Source: Mesorhizobium sp. M2A.F.Ca.ET.046.03.2.1 (lineage in GTDB: Bacteria > Pseudomonadota > Alphaproteobacteria > Rhizobiales > Rhizobiaceae). Taken from it: a stretch of DNA of 64,000 nt. The notes under the pieces are model-generated. The model made no database searches. It worked only from the letters and a program-made list of their open reading frames with translations, and was not told the origin of the DNA. Shown here one piece after another: positions 1-9,821 of this stretch. The translations under genes were made by a program, and so were the position numbers. Every line of letters begins with the position of its first letter. Position 1 is the stretch's first letter. Location: NCBI RefSeq assembly GCF_003952425.1, contig NZ_CP034449.1, forward strand, positions 1,426,001-1,490,000, written 5' to 3'.

Positions 1-112
1 ACGCCTCCGCTAACTTCAGGCGATCTTCGTATTGTCGGGCTATATCAAGGCCGTCCTCGTCCAGATGATCGAAGATGCCGACAGCTAGGTCTGAAGGAAA
101 GATCTTATTCAT
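1..112 (-). CDS. LLM-class flavin-dependent oxidoreductase, N-terminal 37 codons only
   Basis: Only the start of this gene lies in the window; it continues leftward. The minus strand from position 112 reads MNKIFPSDLAVGIFDHLD and then DEDGLDIARQYEDRLKLAEA. This matches the opening beta strand and first helix of the bacterial luciferase-like (LLM) monooxygenases, which commonly read IFDHLDxxG...QYExRLxLAE. Members oxidise diverse substrates with FMNH2 and O2. It follows the hisC-like gene on the same strand with a 110-bp gap, so the two may be co-transcribed and share a biosynthetic pathway. The substrate cannot be told from this fragment. Confidence 0.7.
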   Translation of the reverse strand, partial: MNKIFPSDLAVGIFDHLDEDGLDIARQYEDRLKLAEA

Positions 113-222
113 CAAATTTTCTCCAGATTTTAAACGACAAGCCCCACTGCCTGCATGTCACAAGCAATTCAAACGTCTTTCCGCCACGTATCGCGTTGAT
201 TATTTGACTGACGACGCCGAGA

Positions 223-1344
223 CTAGCCCCGTGCTAGATGAGGTGTTGATGCTGGCATCTTAAGTGCCCTACTAATATGCCCAGCAGCACTGAGAAAAGC
301 ATCCATGTGCTCTTTTGTACCGATGCTGACGCGGATGTGATTTTCCAAGCCTTTATCGGGAAAGTAAGCAACAAGTATTTTTTCCTTTGCAAAGGCTGAT
401 TGCCACCATGAGCCGTCCGGTGCGGGCACGCGGGCTAGCAAGAAGTTTGTGTGGGAAGGCGTTACGGAAAATCCAAGTTGCGATAGCGCGAGCGTCACTC
501 GCTGTCGTTGATGCTTGATTTGTTTGTGATTGTCTGCATAGGCGGCGCGATGCGCAAGGACGCTGATACCAATCGCATGCCCGATCACATTCATGTTGAA
601 GACGTTCTGGATGTTGCGTAGCCTGCCAATAATTTCGGGGTGACCGAAACCAAAACCGACGCGAATGCCCGCGGCAGCATAGCTTTTAGAAAATGTTCTA
701 AGGACCAGAAGGTTCGAATAACGATTGATGAGGCGCAGACCATTCTCGGGTGCAAAGTCGACGTAGGCCTCATCCAGCACGATCAAGCGGTCCGATTTCG
801 CCAGCAGGCGCTCGATATGGGCCACCGGAATGAACGTTCCGGTCGGATTGTTCGGATTGGCCAACAGAATGAACTTGGCGTCCTTTGCAGGACCGAAGAG
901 CAATTGCTCCATCGGCAAGGAATGATCTTCGCTAAACTCGATTTCGAGAAATTGAGCACCCTGCAACATGGCAAGTTTGCGGTTGAACGAAAACCCTGGC
1001 GACATCATCGCCACGCTATCTCCCGAAGCAAGAAAAGCTCTGTAGACAAGTCCAAGCAGTTCAGACGATCCGTTACCAGCGATCACCTGATCCACGGAGA
1101 CGCTGTAGGCGTTTGCGGCGGCTTCCCTCAAGCTGATGTTATCGTCTTCTGGATATAGATATTGGCGTTCGAGAGCCGAAATCGCACTTTGCATTATGAT
1201 ATTTGGAAGCGGGAATGGATTCTCATTCGTATTTAGTTTTACCCAACTTGCATCCGGCGCTGCTCTATTGGATGGCAGAGGATCTAACTGTCTCGTCACT
1301 TGAGAAAGGGACGAGAGCACACTCTGCAGTTTTGCATCGGACAT
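223..1344 (-). CDS. hisC: HisC-like class I/II PLP aminotransferase
   Basis: A 373-aa protein with the layout of histidinol-phosphate aminotransferase: KLNTNENPFP near residue 38, GNGSSELL near 91, LANPNNPTGTF near 166, LDEAYVDFA near 190, and the PLP-binding lysine in RTFSKSYAAAGIRVGFGF near 215. The length fits HisC (about 360 aa). The reaction expected is transamination between imidazole-acetol phosphate and glutamate. The accessory location, next to a flavin monooxygenase and a nifA remnant, suggests a paralogue on a symbiosis island rather than the housekeeping copy, and it may act on another substrate. The start at 1344 has GGAG six bases upstream. A TGT-N10-ACA element lies about 90 bp upstream. 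Confidence 0.85.
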   Translation of the reverse strand: MSDAKLQSVLSSLSQVTRQLDPLPSNRAAPDASWVKLNTNENPFPLPNIIMQSAISALERQYLYPEDDNISLREAAANAYSVSVDQVIAGNGSSELLGLVYRAFLASGDSVAMMSPGFSFNRKLAMLQGAQFLEIEFSEDHSLPMEQLLFGPAKDAKFILLANPNNPTGTFIPVAHIERLLAKSDRLIVLDEAYVDFAPENGLRLINRYSNLLVLRTFSKSYAAAGIRVGFGFGHPEIIGRLRNIQNVFNMNVIGHAIGISVLAHRAAYADNHKQIKHQRQRVTLALSQLGFSVTPSHTNFLLARVPAPDGSWWQSAFAKEKILVAYFPDKGLENHIRVSIGTKEHMDAFLSAAGHISRALKMPASTPHLARG

Positions 1345-1433
1345 GTTTTTCTCCGTGTCGGTCGCAGAGGGAATCCGGGATGAACCGATGGTCGAGAGCA
1401 GTTGGCCGACTGACGGTACGTTTACACCGCCTC

Positions 1434-1449
1434 TGTCAGCATATTGACA
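1434..1449 (-). promoter_or_regulatory. Possible NifA upstream activator sequence (TGT-N10-ACA)
   Basis: The sequence TGTCAGCATATTGACA is a perfect match to TGT-N10-ACA, the NifA enhancer consensus, and is itself nearly palindromic. It sits about 90 bp upstream of the hisC-like start. I looked for a matching sigma-54 promoter (GG-N10-GC) between it and the gene; the nearest candidate has GG-N9-GC, so the promoter part is not supported. Confidence 0.4.
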
Positions 1450-1544
1450 CCGTGAGCTCGGGCGGGCTGTCGTCCCGGTCGAATTGACGCCGACGCTCAG
1501 GTCCGCATCTACTCGTCATGGTGCCTCGGTGGTCCTTTCAAGGA

Positions 1545-1975
1545 CGCTTGATGCAGTATTTCCTCAGCGTGTACCCAATGTGGCGCGGCGTCGGTCCAAG
1601 CAGGCGCCGCCTTTGCCTGCACTGCCCCACATCTTTCCATGGCCGCGATGACACGCTCGCGATCTCACCTACTCGCACCTTTAACGAGGCTTCGCTGGCG
1701 GGCGCCAGCGGTTTCTGATCGCTGACGACGGGCGGGACCCCCGTAGCGGCGGCCCAAGGAGCAGCCTCATTCGGCGGTGTGGCCGGCCTGCTGGCATCGT
1801 CGGCCCCCGTTGCACCAACCATGTTGCCCGATCCGCTCTTCCACGACGCCGCGGAAAAACACTGTCCGTGGTGCAGGCGAAGTAGTTTCTGCCCATCGAC
1901 GGCCCCGCGCTAGTACGCATGTCCGCTGCATGCAATTGCGGGTTTCGAGGTCGGTCACCTGATCACGGGCAAGCG
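1545..1975 (-). pseudogene. nifA: nifA 3' part, frameshifted remnant
   Basis: On the minus strand, pieces of rhizobial NifA appear in order but in different frames. Near 1930-1900 is DLETRNCMQRTCVLARG, resembling RELENCxxRTATLxRG at the end of the AAA+ domain. Near 1870-1840 is GQCFSAASWKSGSG, resembling the oxygen-responsive cysteine segment GQCLSxxLWK. Then comes a Pro/Ala-rich linker. Near 1655-1615 is RVIAAMERCGAVQAKAA, followed one frame away by LGPTPRHIGYTLRKYCIK, together the Fis-type DNA-binding helix-turn-helix. At least two frameshifts separate the blocks, so no product is possible. NifA is the sigma-54 activator of nitrogen-fixation genes; the remnant marks this DNA as derived from a symbiosis region. 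Confidence 0.75.
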
Positions 1976-2420
1976 CGAAAAACGTCCGGGCTATAAGTCG
2001 GGGCGCCAGAACGTGGTCGGGTGCACAGCGGGGCGATGGCAGGCGCATGGCTTTCCTTTCATGGATCGCGACCGTCGACTGGCTTCTGCACGCCGCAACC
2101 GCACGTTGATTCAACAGACCGGAATGGGGCAGGAGAGTCAATCGAGCTTTCTTTCATTTGCGAAAGGAAACTCGGCGCTCATGATAGAATTCCATCAGCG
2201 TGCCGCATGAAATCGCGGTCGAAAGCAATAAGGCAGTCCTCGGCGTGGCCTACCAGGGTCTAACTGATTGCTGGCGAGACCGTTCGGTGCAGGATGGCCT
2301 CGGGCGGAGGTCAGTGGACGCATGATAGCACCTTTGCCGCGTCATGGTTGTTCCAAGTTCATGTTGATCGGGTCAATTCGCCCCGATGTGTCTCCCCGAA
2401 CCTAAGGTCTCGAAAAGGAC
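1976..2420. other. Non-coding or decayed stretch
   Basis: No open frame with family-like sequence is visible on either strand. Short frames are present but have no recognisable motifs and no plausible ribosome binding site. Given remnants on both sides it is probably debris from earlier insertions. Confidence 0.4.
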
Positions 2421-2674
2421 GACGACATCGAATTCATTGTCGAGAATGGCATCCGGTTCGGCTCACTCAAGCATAAAGGCGAAGGCGATAACCTGACAAA
2501 CCTCTCGGCCGATCTCCGAAAATCGGTCTGAACATGGTTTTCCGCAAGAATGCGGGCACCCTATATGATGGCCGATTCCTGCTCTTCACGACCGCCGAAA
2601 TCAGCGAAGGCAGTTTCCTCGGCTTGTTCACCGAAGGCGCGTGCGGCGGCCAGGGAGCGGAGAGTTTTGCTTAA
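2421..2674 (+). pseudogene. Fragment resembling a DUF4297-type nuclease N-terminal domain
   Basis: From 2421 one frame reads DDIEFIVENGIRFGSLKHKG and then EGDNLTNLSADLRKSV before a TGA. Shifting two bases continues the same sense with KNAGTLYDGRFLLFTTAEIS. The pattern (variable D-x-E lead-in, LKHK, then SADLRKS and a phenylalanine/leucine-rich strand ending TTA) resembles the N-terminal nuclease domain of DUF4297/Cap4-like proteins (xxKHH...L...SPDLWKTLRxW...FxLVTTA). Only about 80 residues remain, with one frameshift and no start. The assignment is by motif memory and is tentative. Confidence 0.35.
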
Positions 2675-2806
2675 TCCATTGCTCTGTGTGCCGTCAGGCG
2701 TACGAAAGCCACCCGAAACCCTTCAGCATATCAGCCACTCAGTTACGCTGTGCCGATGCCCGAAAGCAGCCTCTCATGCAGGAACCCGCGGGCAGCGGGC
2801 GGTGAG

Positions 2807-4150
2807 CTATGGGGATTTGTGTTTCGAGGTGTGCCAGCGACTGTCGCGAACGTCCGCGCTCGGTGCTGTCAGCGCGTCGAGGAAGCAGCTTTCCGACCGG
2901 GTCGGGAAGCCTGTCGATAACGACGCTGGGGTTCGGGTGCCGGGCGACCGGCGCCACAGCGAAGCGCACATGTGTTTCCGTTGACCGGCGCCGACGCAGC
3001 GCGGTCGTGTGGCCAAACGGGCCATGCCGGTTGGGGCGGTCTCCCGGTTCGTCGTCCGTGCGCCCGGCGGTCCGCGCGGCTGCCTGCAGCGTTCGAACAC
3101 CTCGATGAGGATCATGCGTCCGCCACAACACGGGTACGGCAGGCGGAAGTCGTCCGGTTCCGCCGGAGGATCGTTCGTGACGGGAGGCGCGGCCGCCAAC
3201 AGTTGGCGAGCGAGCGCGAGGCAGTCCTTGCGAGAGCCGCCTGCGAGCAAGCCGTAGTGGCGGATGCGATGGAAGCCGCGCGGCAGGACATGGAGCAGGA
3301 AGCGGCGGATGAACTTGTCGGTCGCGAGCGTCATGACCTGCTGCCGGTCGGCGTCAGGGCGGCGATAATCCTTGTAGCGGAAGGTGACGCCAGCCTCTTC
3401 GAAGCAGATCAGGCGGCGGTTCGTGATGGCGACCCGGTGCGTATAGCGCGACAGATAGGCTAGCACCGCCTCAGGACCGGCGAAGGGCGGCTTGGCGTAG
3501 ACCACCCAGCGCTTCTTCCTGACCGGGGACAGGTGGCGTAGGAACGCCCGTCGCTTGGCGAGGTGCGCCATCGATCCGAAGAAGGCGAGCCGGCCAGCGT
3601 CGTGCAGCGTGAGCAGCCGGGTGAGGAACAGGCGGCGAAAGAGCTTGCCGAGCACCTTCACCGGCAGCAGGAAGGCCGCTCGCGAGGAGACCCTCCCGTC
3701 GAGCGCGATGTCACCGCCCGGCACGATCATGTGGACATGGGGATGGTGCGTCATTGCCGAGCCCCATGTGTGGAGCACGGCGGTGATGCCGATGCGCGCG
3801 CCGAGGTGCTTCGGATCAGCGGCGATGATCAGCATCGTCTCCGACGCCGCCTTGAACAGCAGGTCGTAGACCGCCGCCTTGTTGTGGAAGGCGATGTCGG
3901 CGACCTCGGCCGGCAGCGTGAACACGACATGGAAGTAGCCCACCGGCAGCAGGTCGGCCTTCCGCTCGGCAAGCCATGTCCGCGCCGCCGCGCCTTGGCA
4001 CTCGGGACAATGCCGGTTGCGGCAGGAGTTGTAGGCGATGCGCCACTGGCCGCAGTCCTCGCAGGCCTCGACGGTCCGGACGTGTCGAGATCGGCGCGGC
4101 CGCAGGCAATAACGTGCGTTCCGTCGTTCCTGGTCTGCATCGGTCCTCAT
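2807..4150 (-). mobile_element. IS91-family transposase, 5'-truncated
   Basis: The frame encodes a Y2-type rolling-circle transposase. An N-terminal zinc-binding block (CEDCGQ ... SCRNRHCPECQG, residues about 30-55) is followed by the HUH motif in HHPHVHMIVPGG (about 155) and the tyrosine-bearing stretch AYLSRYTHRVAITNRR (about 235). Typical family members have roughly 50 more N-terminal residues before CEDCG. Here that segment is replaced by unrelated arginine-rich sequence, suggesting a 5' truncation or frameshift near 4070-4100. It abuts an IS110-family remnant immediately upstream, so one element probably inserted into or next to the other. Terminal sequences were not identified. Confidence 0.8.
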
Positions 4151-4229
4151 TCGCTGCAGCGGATTTCTTGTGTCAGATGGCGCCCCATCACCGTGCGAAC
4201 GCGATGCGTTTCAATTTCCGTCGCGCCGC

Positions 4230-4900
4230 TCATCTATAGGCGCCTAGAGGATCGCGGGCTTGCCATGCGCGCGTTGCGCGGTGTCGGCCGAAGCTCCCGC
4301 CGGATGGCAGACGTAGAACGTTCCGTCGCTTCACAACGCGCGCATGATCAACGCCAGTTTGCGCCCCTCTGCAGCACGGGACATGCGATGAGAGGAGCGT
4401 TTGGCGATCGGCTGGCCCCAGCCCTTGACCTTGTTCTTGCCCTTGATGCGCGCCATCGACCAGACGTCGCCTGCGGAGCGCGTGCCCCGTACGGCCGCGT
4501 CGCCAGCGTTTGCGATGCGTTCTGGACATCAGTCGGGGAGCCGGACCGCGGCGCCGCGACGACCCGCCGACGTGGGCCGCGACATCACGCGAGCGGCGGA
4601 AGCGCGATTGACCCTCGATCGCCGCAGTGAGCGGCAGCGCTGTCAGCGGGAATGGCAATGAGGCGCCGGCACGTCTCGTTAAGCGCGACGATCTTCGCGA
4701 CGAGATCGAGTCGCCGGCAATACTCCCGCCACAGCACGGCGCGTCCGACAGAATAGCGTCCATCAGTTCGGCCGACAGTGGGTCGTATGCCAAAGCCGCG
4801 CGGACTGCCTACGCGAAAGCCGCGCGTCCGACCTTGCTCAACCGGATGTCGAACGACGGGCAGATCCGACTGAACTTCACCCGTTGCAGCGTCTTGACTG
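4230..4900 (-). pseudogene. IS110-family transposase remnant
   Basis: Read on the minus strand across three frames, the C-terminal transposase_20 region is recognisable: FRRSRDVAAHVG, then in the next frame GLTPRRYQSGEVD-like sequence, DAAVRGALY-like sequence, and KGWGQPIAKR. These are the landmarks of IS110/IS1111 transposases that follow the MTVPGVGP motif. Multiple frame changes and the lack of the N-terminal DEDD domain show it is dead. The 5' side touches the end of the large NTPase gene region. Confidence 0.6.
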
Positions 4901-4940
4901 GTGCAAGCTGAGCATCGCTCTAAGGTCTATGGCGACCCGG

Positions 4941-7900
4941 CTAACGGCCCTTCCGCTGCGCAAATAATGGGACAATCGCAAGCGCAGCATTCGAACCAGC
5001 ATCGGCCATAATGGCCAATATGCGCCGCATCTCGGGCCTGTCGAAGCCCGCGTGATCGGCCAACGGCTTCGCGAGCGCGGCGGCGCGGTCGCCAAGATCT
5101 TCATACTGCCAGAATTTCGGATCGCGCCCATGCGCCTCGACAAGGCGGCCAAGCCACCGCGTGTAGATCGAAGCCCGTTCGTCCAACGACATGCGCTCGA
5201 CCACACGCAATGACAACCATGCCGCTCGGCGGAGATGGAGCGTCGCTTGCTGCCAAGTGTCGATCCATTCCAGAAGATCTGCAAGATGAAGCCAACCGGG
5301 CGGAATCGGAGTCGACCAAGGGCCCACGAACCCTGCAGCCTCCACGCAATCGTCGAGTGAATCATAATTGGTTTGCCGAGATGGGATGGCCGTCGCCATG
5401 ACCCATTCCGCCGCGGGCTTCCAAGCGGACCAGAAGCGTGCGTCGGGCCTGCGCTCGCTAACCATTAGTTCGTGGGCGGTCGCCTCCATATAGTTGCCGA
5501 CAAGTTCCCGACCGTGATCTCTTTCTTCAAACCGGGTCAGACTGCTCCAGATCGCCCCATCGCCGTGGAAGGCCGCAAAGCGCCCGACCTCGCGCGCCAT
5601 CTTGTGGGCCCATTCGAAGGGATAGCGGCGGTCGTGCTGCCGCGACTCCTCGCCTTCCGAATAGGCCCTAGTCCATTCGACGAGACCCTTCAAATAGGTC
5701 GCGAAAGCGTCGCGCCCCGTTGCCTCGCTCGTAAGCCGACGCCAGTCGAGGCGGGTTAGAATTTCCGCCACGCGTCCCCAGTCGAGCACGACAGGCGAGA
5801 TCAGCCGAATGCGGCGCGGCGGATGATACCATTTGCGACCGCGTATCCACTGAGACCGATAGGGTGCTGGCGGAAGGTCTGGAACTCGGCTCATCGGACA
5901 TGGCTTTGCAGCGCGTTTGATAATCTTCAATCGCCTCGTCGCCATGCGTCTCGCAGCCTTTTCCTGGCTGCCCTCAAACCAGAAATGGCCGATGTCGATT
6001 ACGCACACATCCAGCGCAGCAAAGGTCACCCGGCGAGCAAAGTCCGGGTTTGCGTCCCAGAGAAGTCCATCGAGCACTGCCTTTTGAAGGCCATGCAGCC
6101 GATCGACGGCAAGTTCGAGGACACGCCGCTCGATGGCGTTGTTGCGCTGGCGGCAGGCATAGGCGGCGAGCCCCCATGCTCCTATATCCTGAGGGTCGAA
6201 GCTGAGTAGCGCCTCATCAACAGTAAACTGTTCTTCCGCTGGCGAGCGCCGATTCTGACAACCAGCCTCAAGCCGTTCGCGAGCCCATTCGAGCCTTGCA
6301 TCGAGAAACGCCATGTCGGCCCTTGCAACGACAATTGCTGCTGCTCCGACAATGGCGAAGGCAGTCATCTTTCGGGCCAGCCCGAATCCGCCATCATCGG
6401 CATCCTCGGGCGGTTCAGCCATTACTTGATCAGCTAGTTCGATAGCCTCTCCGAGGGTCAAGCTTTCGTCGACACCACCTTTCTCGCGCGAGTGGACCGC
6501 CCACATCGCCAACCGATTTACCTGTCCCATTCTGCGGCGGTTTTCTTCTGCAGCCTCGATAAACTTGAGTTGCTCGGCCGGAGGATTGATATGGGCTTCA
6601 ATACGCTGCTCGGTCTCATTGTAGCTGATCTCGACCTGATTCCGGTCGCTATCCGAGAGGATGCGGGCAAACCGCTCTTTGTTCGCCGCCACCCAGGATG
6701 AATCGGCAAGCTGTCGTTCGTCTTCGGCGAGATTCTCTAAACTCCATGCGCCGCGCAACGCGTCGAACTCGGCTTGGGCGTCCCCGCCCGCCTTGAGGCG
6801 GAAAGGCAGCATCAACGTGTGCGACATTGGCGACTGCGCCTTATGTCGCTCGAAGATCGCCTCGACCTGATCGAAGTGGTGGTTACGCTCTGAGAAACTG
6901 TAGCTTATGCGATGCGTCGGTTGTTGGTCGTCGATATGCTTGCGAATGTCGTAGTTCCAGAACCGCGGCGTGCCGAGAAAAGGCCCAGCATGATCAATCG
7001 CACCAGGCGTGTTTACATGCGCCTTGAGGAGAGAAATACACAGACCCGCCGTCGCCACCAGACCGTTGGGCTGGAGAGCAAGCCTAATAAGGTCGCCGAC
7101 ATCCCGTCCGTTGGATGCTTGCCGATGCATCCATTCATCGAGCGCGAGATGCATCGAACCCAGGATGTTTGATCCGAGTACGGCTCGGGACCAGCGGTAA
7201 ACGGTCTCGTCACCCCAAAGAGCGATTGTGTGCCCATCGATCTTGAGCGTCAGCGCAAGCGGTTTTTCCCCTTCGCGGCAGCGGGCGTACCAGCGCCAAA
7301 AGACCGAGGCCCGCCGTTCGATTCGATGGAAAAGATTCAGCGCCAACACCTCGTCTGCGTCGAACAACTCAAGGAAACCCGCGCGTGAAGGGCCAGGCGG
7401 GTAGCAACTCTGACCGTCAGGGAGCCCAGCGCTATGAGCGTCGGAAAAAGGAAATAGCTCACGCCCGAGGATCGACTGATCGTTACGCGAGCGGCGTCGC
7501 GGCGGCAAATAATGGCAGGCGCAAAGCTTGGTCCAAGTTTCTGGAAACTTGCCTGGTAGGAAACCAGGGGATTTCAGAAGCTTGCCCCTTGGGCTGTCAA
7601 GGCGGCGATCGTTAGCCAGACGCACGAGGTAGGCTTCGACACCGCGTGCGTCCGACTCAGCGCAGAATATTAGAGCCTCCCGAAGTTTCTCTTCGATTAG
7701 CTTCCAAGCGTCGCGGTCCGGCAAATCGATCCCGAAGGGATCACGTCTATCGCTCCAACGGAGCAAGTGACGGCATTCCTCGATCTCGTCCAGCCAAGTG
7801 CGTACGATCTGTCCTATGGCCTGGCTATGGGCGTTCGGGATGTTGAGCGTCGCTCGGCAGAAAACGCGCGCGGTCTCGGCAAGCTGAGGGACAAGACTCT

Positions 7901-9821
7901 TCGGCCAATTGGACCATTTCGGCAGCGACCAACGTAGAAAGGGAACCCAGCTTCGCCACACCGGCTGCTTGCCATAGCCTGCGATCGCATAGCGTTGGCT
8001 TTCGCTAAGATGGGCAAGGCGAGGCGAATGTAGGAGCGTTTCGTCTAGCCGTGTCTCGGATACGAGGAGCGTGTCAAGAAGACGGCGGATCAGTCGGAAG
8101 TCATCGGCTTCGAGGGCGGAACCGAGATCGTCAAGGATTGCGCTAGAGGCTTCGGTATAGAGCGGTGCCACGAGCCAGGCCCGAGCCCAAGCAGGATCTA
8201 TCGAGGTGTCGGCCTCGAGTTCCGCATACACTTCGCGCCAACGGACATAGTGGCCTTGCTCAAGACACAATTGGCCGAGGAGCCTCACCGCTCGAAGCCA
8301 CCACAACGGCTCACCGCTGTCGCGCAAACGTTCGCTAAGCCGGTCGCAGTCGGGCAGCAGACCGCGGGCGATGAGCCAATCCTCGTGTACGTCAAAAGCA
8401 AGCGTGATTGCGTCGGCACGAGGGTCTGAGACCAGCGTGCCTTCGCTTATGAGGCAGAGCGCTCCTTCCGGATCGAAAACGGAGCTCCCAGGCGCCCGCG
8501 CCGGATTTTCGACAAGCCACCGCCCCATCTCGGACAGAGCCCTGGTCCGGCAAGCGGTGAGGCGGGCATCATTCTGCTCTGCATTGGCCCATTTTCCGGC
8601 CAGATCCATTTCGGTGATACGCCCCTCAGGCGGCACGTCGAGTTTTAAAAGCTCGCGAAGAAGAAAGAGCCGTCGGTTCTGCTGGGCAAGATCATCCCGT
8701 CTGAGTAACGATGCAAAGGCCGGGAACGCGTCCGCCACTGCTTCACAATCCTCCTTGCCTATCGCATCGATCGGAAGGCTCGCCGACTTGCTGATCCCCG
8801 CGTCATCGAGCGCGGCGAGCACAAGGTCCCTGTCCTGATACGCGCGAGCGGAAGTAATCATCCGCCAGCTGCCGGCATCCAGATAACGTGCCGCGAGCGC
8901 CAGGAGGTCGGTCACGACCCCGCGCCGCTCCGAGAGCAGGAGTCGGTCTGCCCCGTCGACTAGGACCAGCAGATTGCCGCCGCGTCCGAGGCGCTCGAAC
9001 AGCTTTGTAGGTGTCTCGCCAATCCCGAGGTGTACCAGATATTCGGCAAGCGAGCCGGCCCGAACCCTATTGTCCTTCAGAACAAAAAGCGGACCCAAAT
9101 GCTCAAGCGCCAGGCGCTTCAGGATAGCCGACTTGCCACCTCCGCCCTCACCGGTGAGGCGGACTATATTATGCTCAGTAAGGTAGACCGACGCGCGCGC
9201 CACGAGATCCGACCGGGGCAGTTGAAGACTTTCACTGCCGCGGCGCAAGCGGTCCTCGATTGACCCCAAGGCGGACTGGGCGGCCTCCGCGACGCGTTCG
9301 AAATCGGCGGCGCCTGCGGCAAGCTCGGGGTAAAATTGCCGGATGACCGAGGGATGCTTTGCCATCAAGGCCTTGAGAGCACCCCAGCCAAGAATATCTA
9401 CCTCGAACTTGCCGGCGGCAACCCGCGCCGCAGAGACAGTGCGGGCGTGCTCCTGGAGCTCCGCATCAACTTCGGCCGTCGTCGCAAAATACCATTTCCC
9501 GAGGGTTGGTGTGAACCTCTCTGCCCTGGCAAGTTCCTTATTGAACTCAGTCTTGGTTGCCTTTGCCCCCAAGCCCCGGTCCTTGCCCTTGCATTGAACA
9601 CCGAAATAGGTACCCGGCTTCCATTCGGGCGAACCGTACACATCGACGCCATGCTGCGGCTGGCTGAGCCGGCCGTTCTTCTGCGCGGTTGGATCCCTCC
9701 ATACTTCCGCGAACAACGCACGGGACAGGTCCTCGAAGGTTTGCCACTTGCTTGGCGCATTGATCTGTGCGTCGAGAATATCCACGAGCTCTGCCCTGAA
9801 ATAGCGAGAGATAATCGGCAA
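4941..9821 (-). CDS. PD-(D/E)XK nuclease plus STAND-type NTPase, Avs-like defence protein
   Basis: A 1626-aa protein. Residues 1-165 look like a Mrr-type PD-(D/E)XK nuclease: E30 in the first helix, HGVDVYG with D60, then FGVQCKGK giving Q76-x-K78. After a linker comes a P-loop, GEGGGGKS at 224-231, with a Walker B-like LLVLVDGADRLL around 284-295, as in NACHT/STAND ATPases. The remaining 1200 or so residues are rich in tryptophan and leucine helices without a motif I can name; in antiviral STAND proteins this region senses phage proteins. Nuclease + STAND + long C-terminal sensor is the design of Avs proteins, which degrade DNA after recognising phage terminase or portal. No accessory gene lies on the same strand. 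Assignment to a particular Avs subfamily is not possible by eye. Confidence 0.7.
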   Translation of the reverse strand: MPIISRYFRAELVDILDAQINAPSKWQTFEDLSRALFAEVWRDPTAQKNGRLSQPQHGVDVYGSPEWKPGTYFGVQCKGKDRGLGAKATKTEFNKELARAERFTPTLGKWYFATTAEVDAELQEHARTVSAARVAAGKFEVDILGWGALKALMAKHPSVIRQFYPELAAGAADFERVAEAAQSALGSIEDRLRRGSESLQLPRSDLVARASVYLTEHNIVRLTGEGGGGKSAILKRLALEHLGPLFVLKDNRVRAGSLAEYLVHLGIGETPTKLFERLGRGGNLLVLVDGADRLLLSERRGVVTDLLALAARYLDAGSWRMITSARAYQDRDLVLAALDDAGISKSASLPIDAIGKEDCEAVADAFPAFASLLRRDDLAQQNRRLFLLRELLKLDVPPEGRITEMDLAGKWANAEQNDARLTACRTRALSEMGRWLVENPARAPGSSVFDPEGALCLISEGTLVSDPRADAITLAFDVHEDWLIARGLLPDCDRLSERLRDSGEPLWWLRAVRLLGQLCLEQGHYVRWREVYAELEADTSIDPAWARAWLVAPLYTEASSAILDDLGSALEADDFRLIRRLLDTLLVSETRLDETLLHSPRLAHLSESQRYAIAGYGKQPVWRSWVPFLRWSLPKWSNWPKSLVPQLAETARVFCRATLNIPNAHSQAIGQIVRTWLDEIEECRHLLRWSDRRDPFGIDLPDRDAWKLIEEKLREALIFCAESDARGVEAYLVRLANDRRLDSPRGKLLKSPGFLPGKFPETWTKLCACHYLPPRRRSRNDQSILGRELFPFSDAHSAGLPDGQSCYPPGPSRAGFLELFDADEVLALNLFHRIERRASVFWRWYARCREGEKPLALTLKIDGHTIALWGDETVYRWSRAVLGSNILGSMHLALDEWMHRQASNGRDVGDLIRLALQPNGLVATAGLCISLLKAHVNTPGAIDHAGPFLGTPRFWNYDIRKHIDDQQPTHRISYSFSERNHHFDQVEAIFERHKAQSPMSHTLMLPFRLKAGGDAQAEFDALRGAWSLENLAEDERQLADSSWVAANKERFARILSDSDRNQVEISYNETEQRIEAHINPPAEQLKFIEAAEENRRRMGQVNRLAMWAVHSREKGGVDESLTLGEAIELADQVMAEPPEDADDGGFGLARKMTAFAIVGAAAIVVARADMAFLDARLEWARERLEAGCQNRRSPAEEQFTVDEALLSFDPQDIGAWGLAAYACRQRNNAIERRVLELAVDRLHGLQKAVLDGLLWDANPDFARRVTFAALDVCVIDIGHFWFEGSQEKAARRMATRRLKIIKRAAKPCPMSRVPDLPPAPYRSQWIRGRKWYHPPRRIRLISPVVLDWGRVAEILTRLDWRRLTSEATGRDAFATYLKGLVEWTRAYSEGEESRQHDRRYPFEWAHKMAREVGRFAAFHGDGAIWSSLTRFEERDHGRELVGNYMEATAHELMVSERRPDARFWSAWKPAAEWVMATAIPSRQTNYDSLDDCVEAAGFVGPWSTPIPPGWLHLADLLEWIDTWQQATLHLRRAAWLSLRVVERMSLDERASIYTRWLGRLVEAHGRDPKFWQYEDLGDRAAALAKPLADHAGFDRPEMRRILAIMADAGSNAALAIVPLFAQRKGR

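Noticed and set aside
1345..1433. Sigma-54 promoter for the hisC-like gene
   Set aside because: Best candidate has GG-N9-GC, one base short of the required spacing, and poor flanks.
3563..4630. 355-aa plus-strand frame across the IS91 and IS110 elements
   Set aside because: Antisense to the transposase sequences and spans two unrelated elements.
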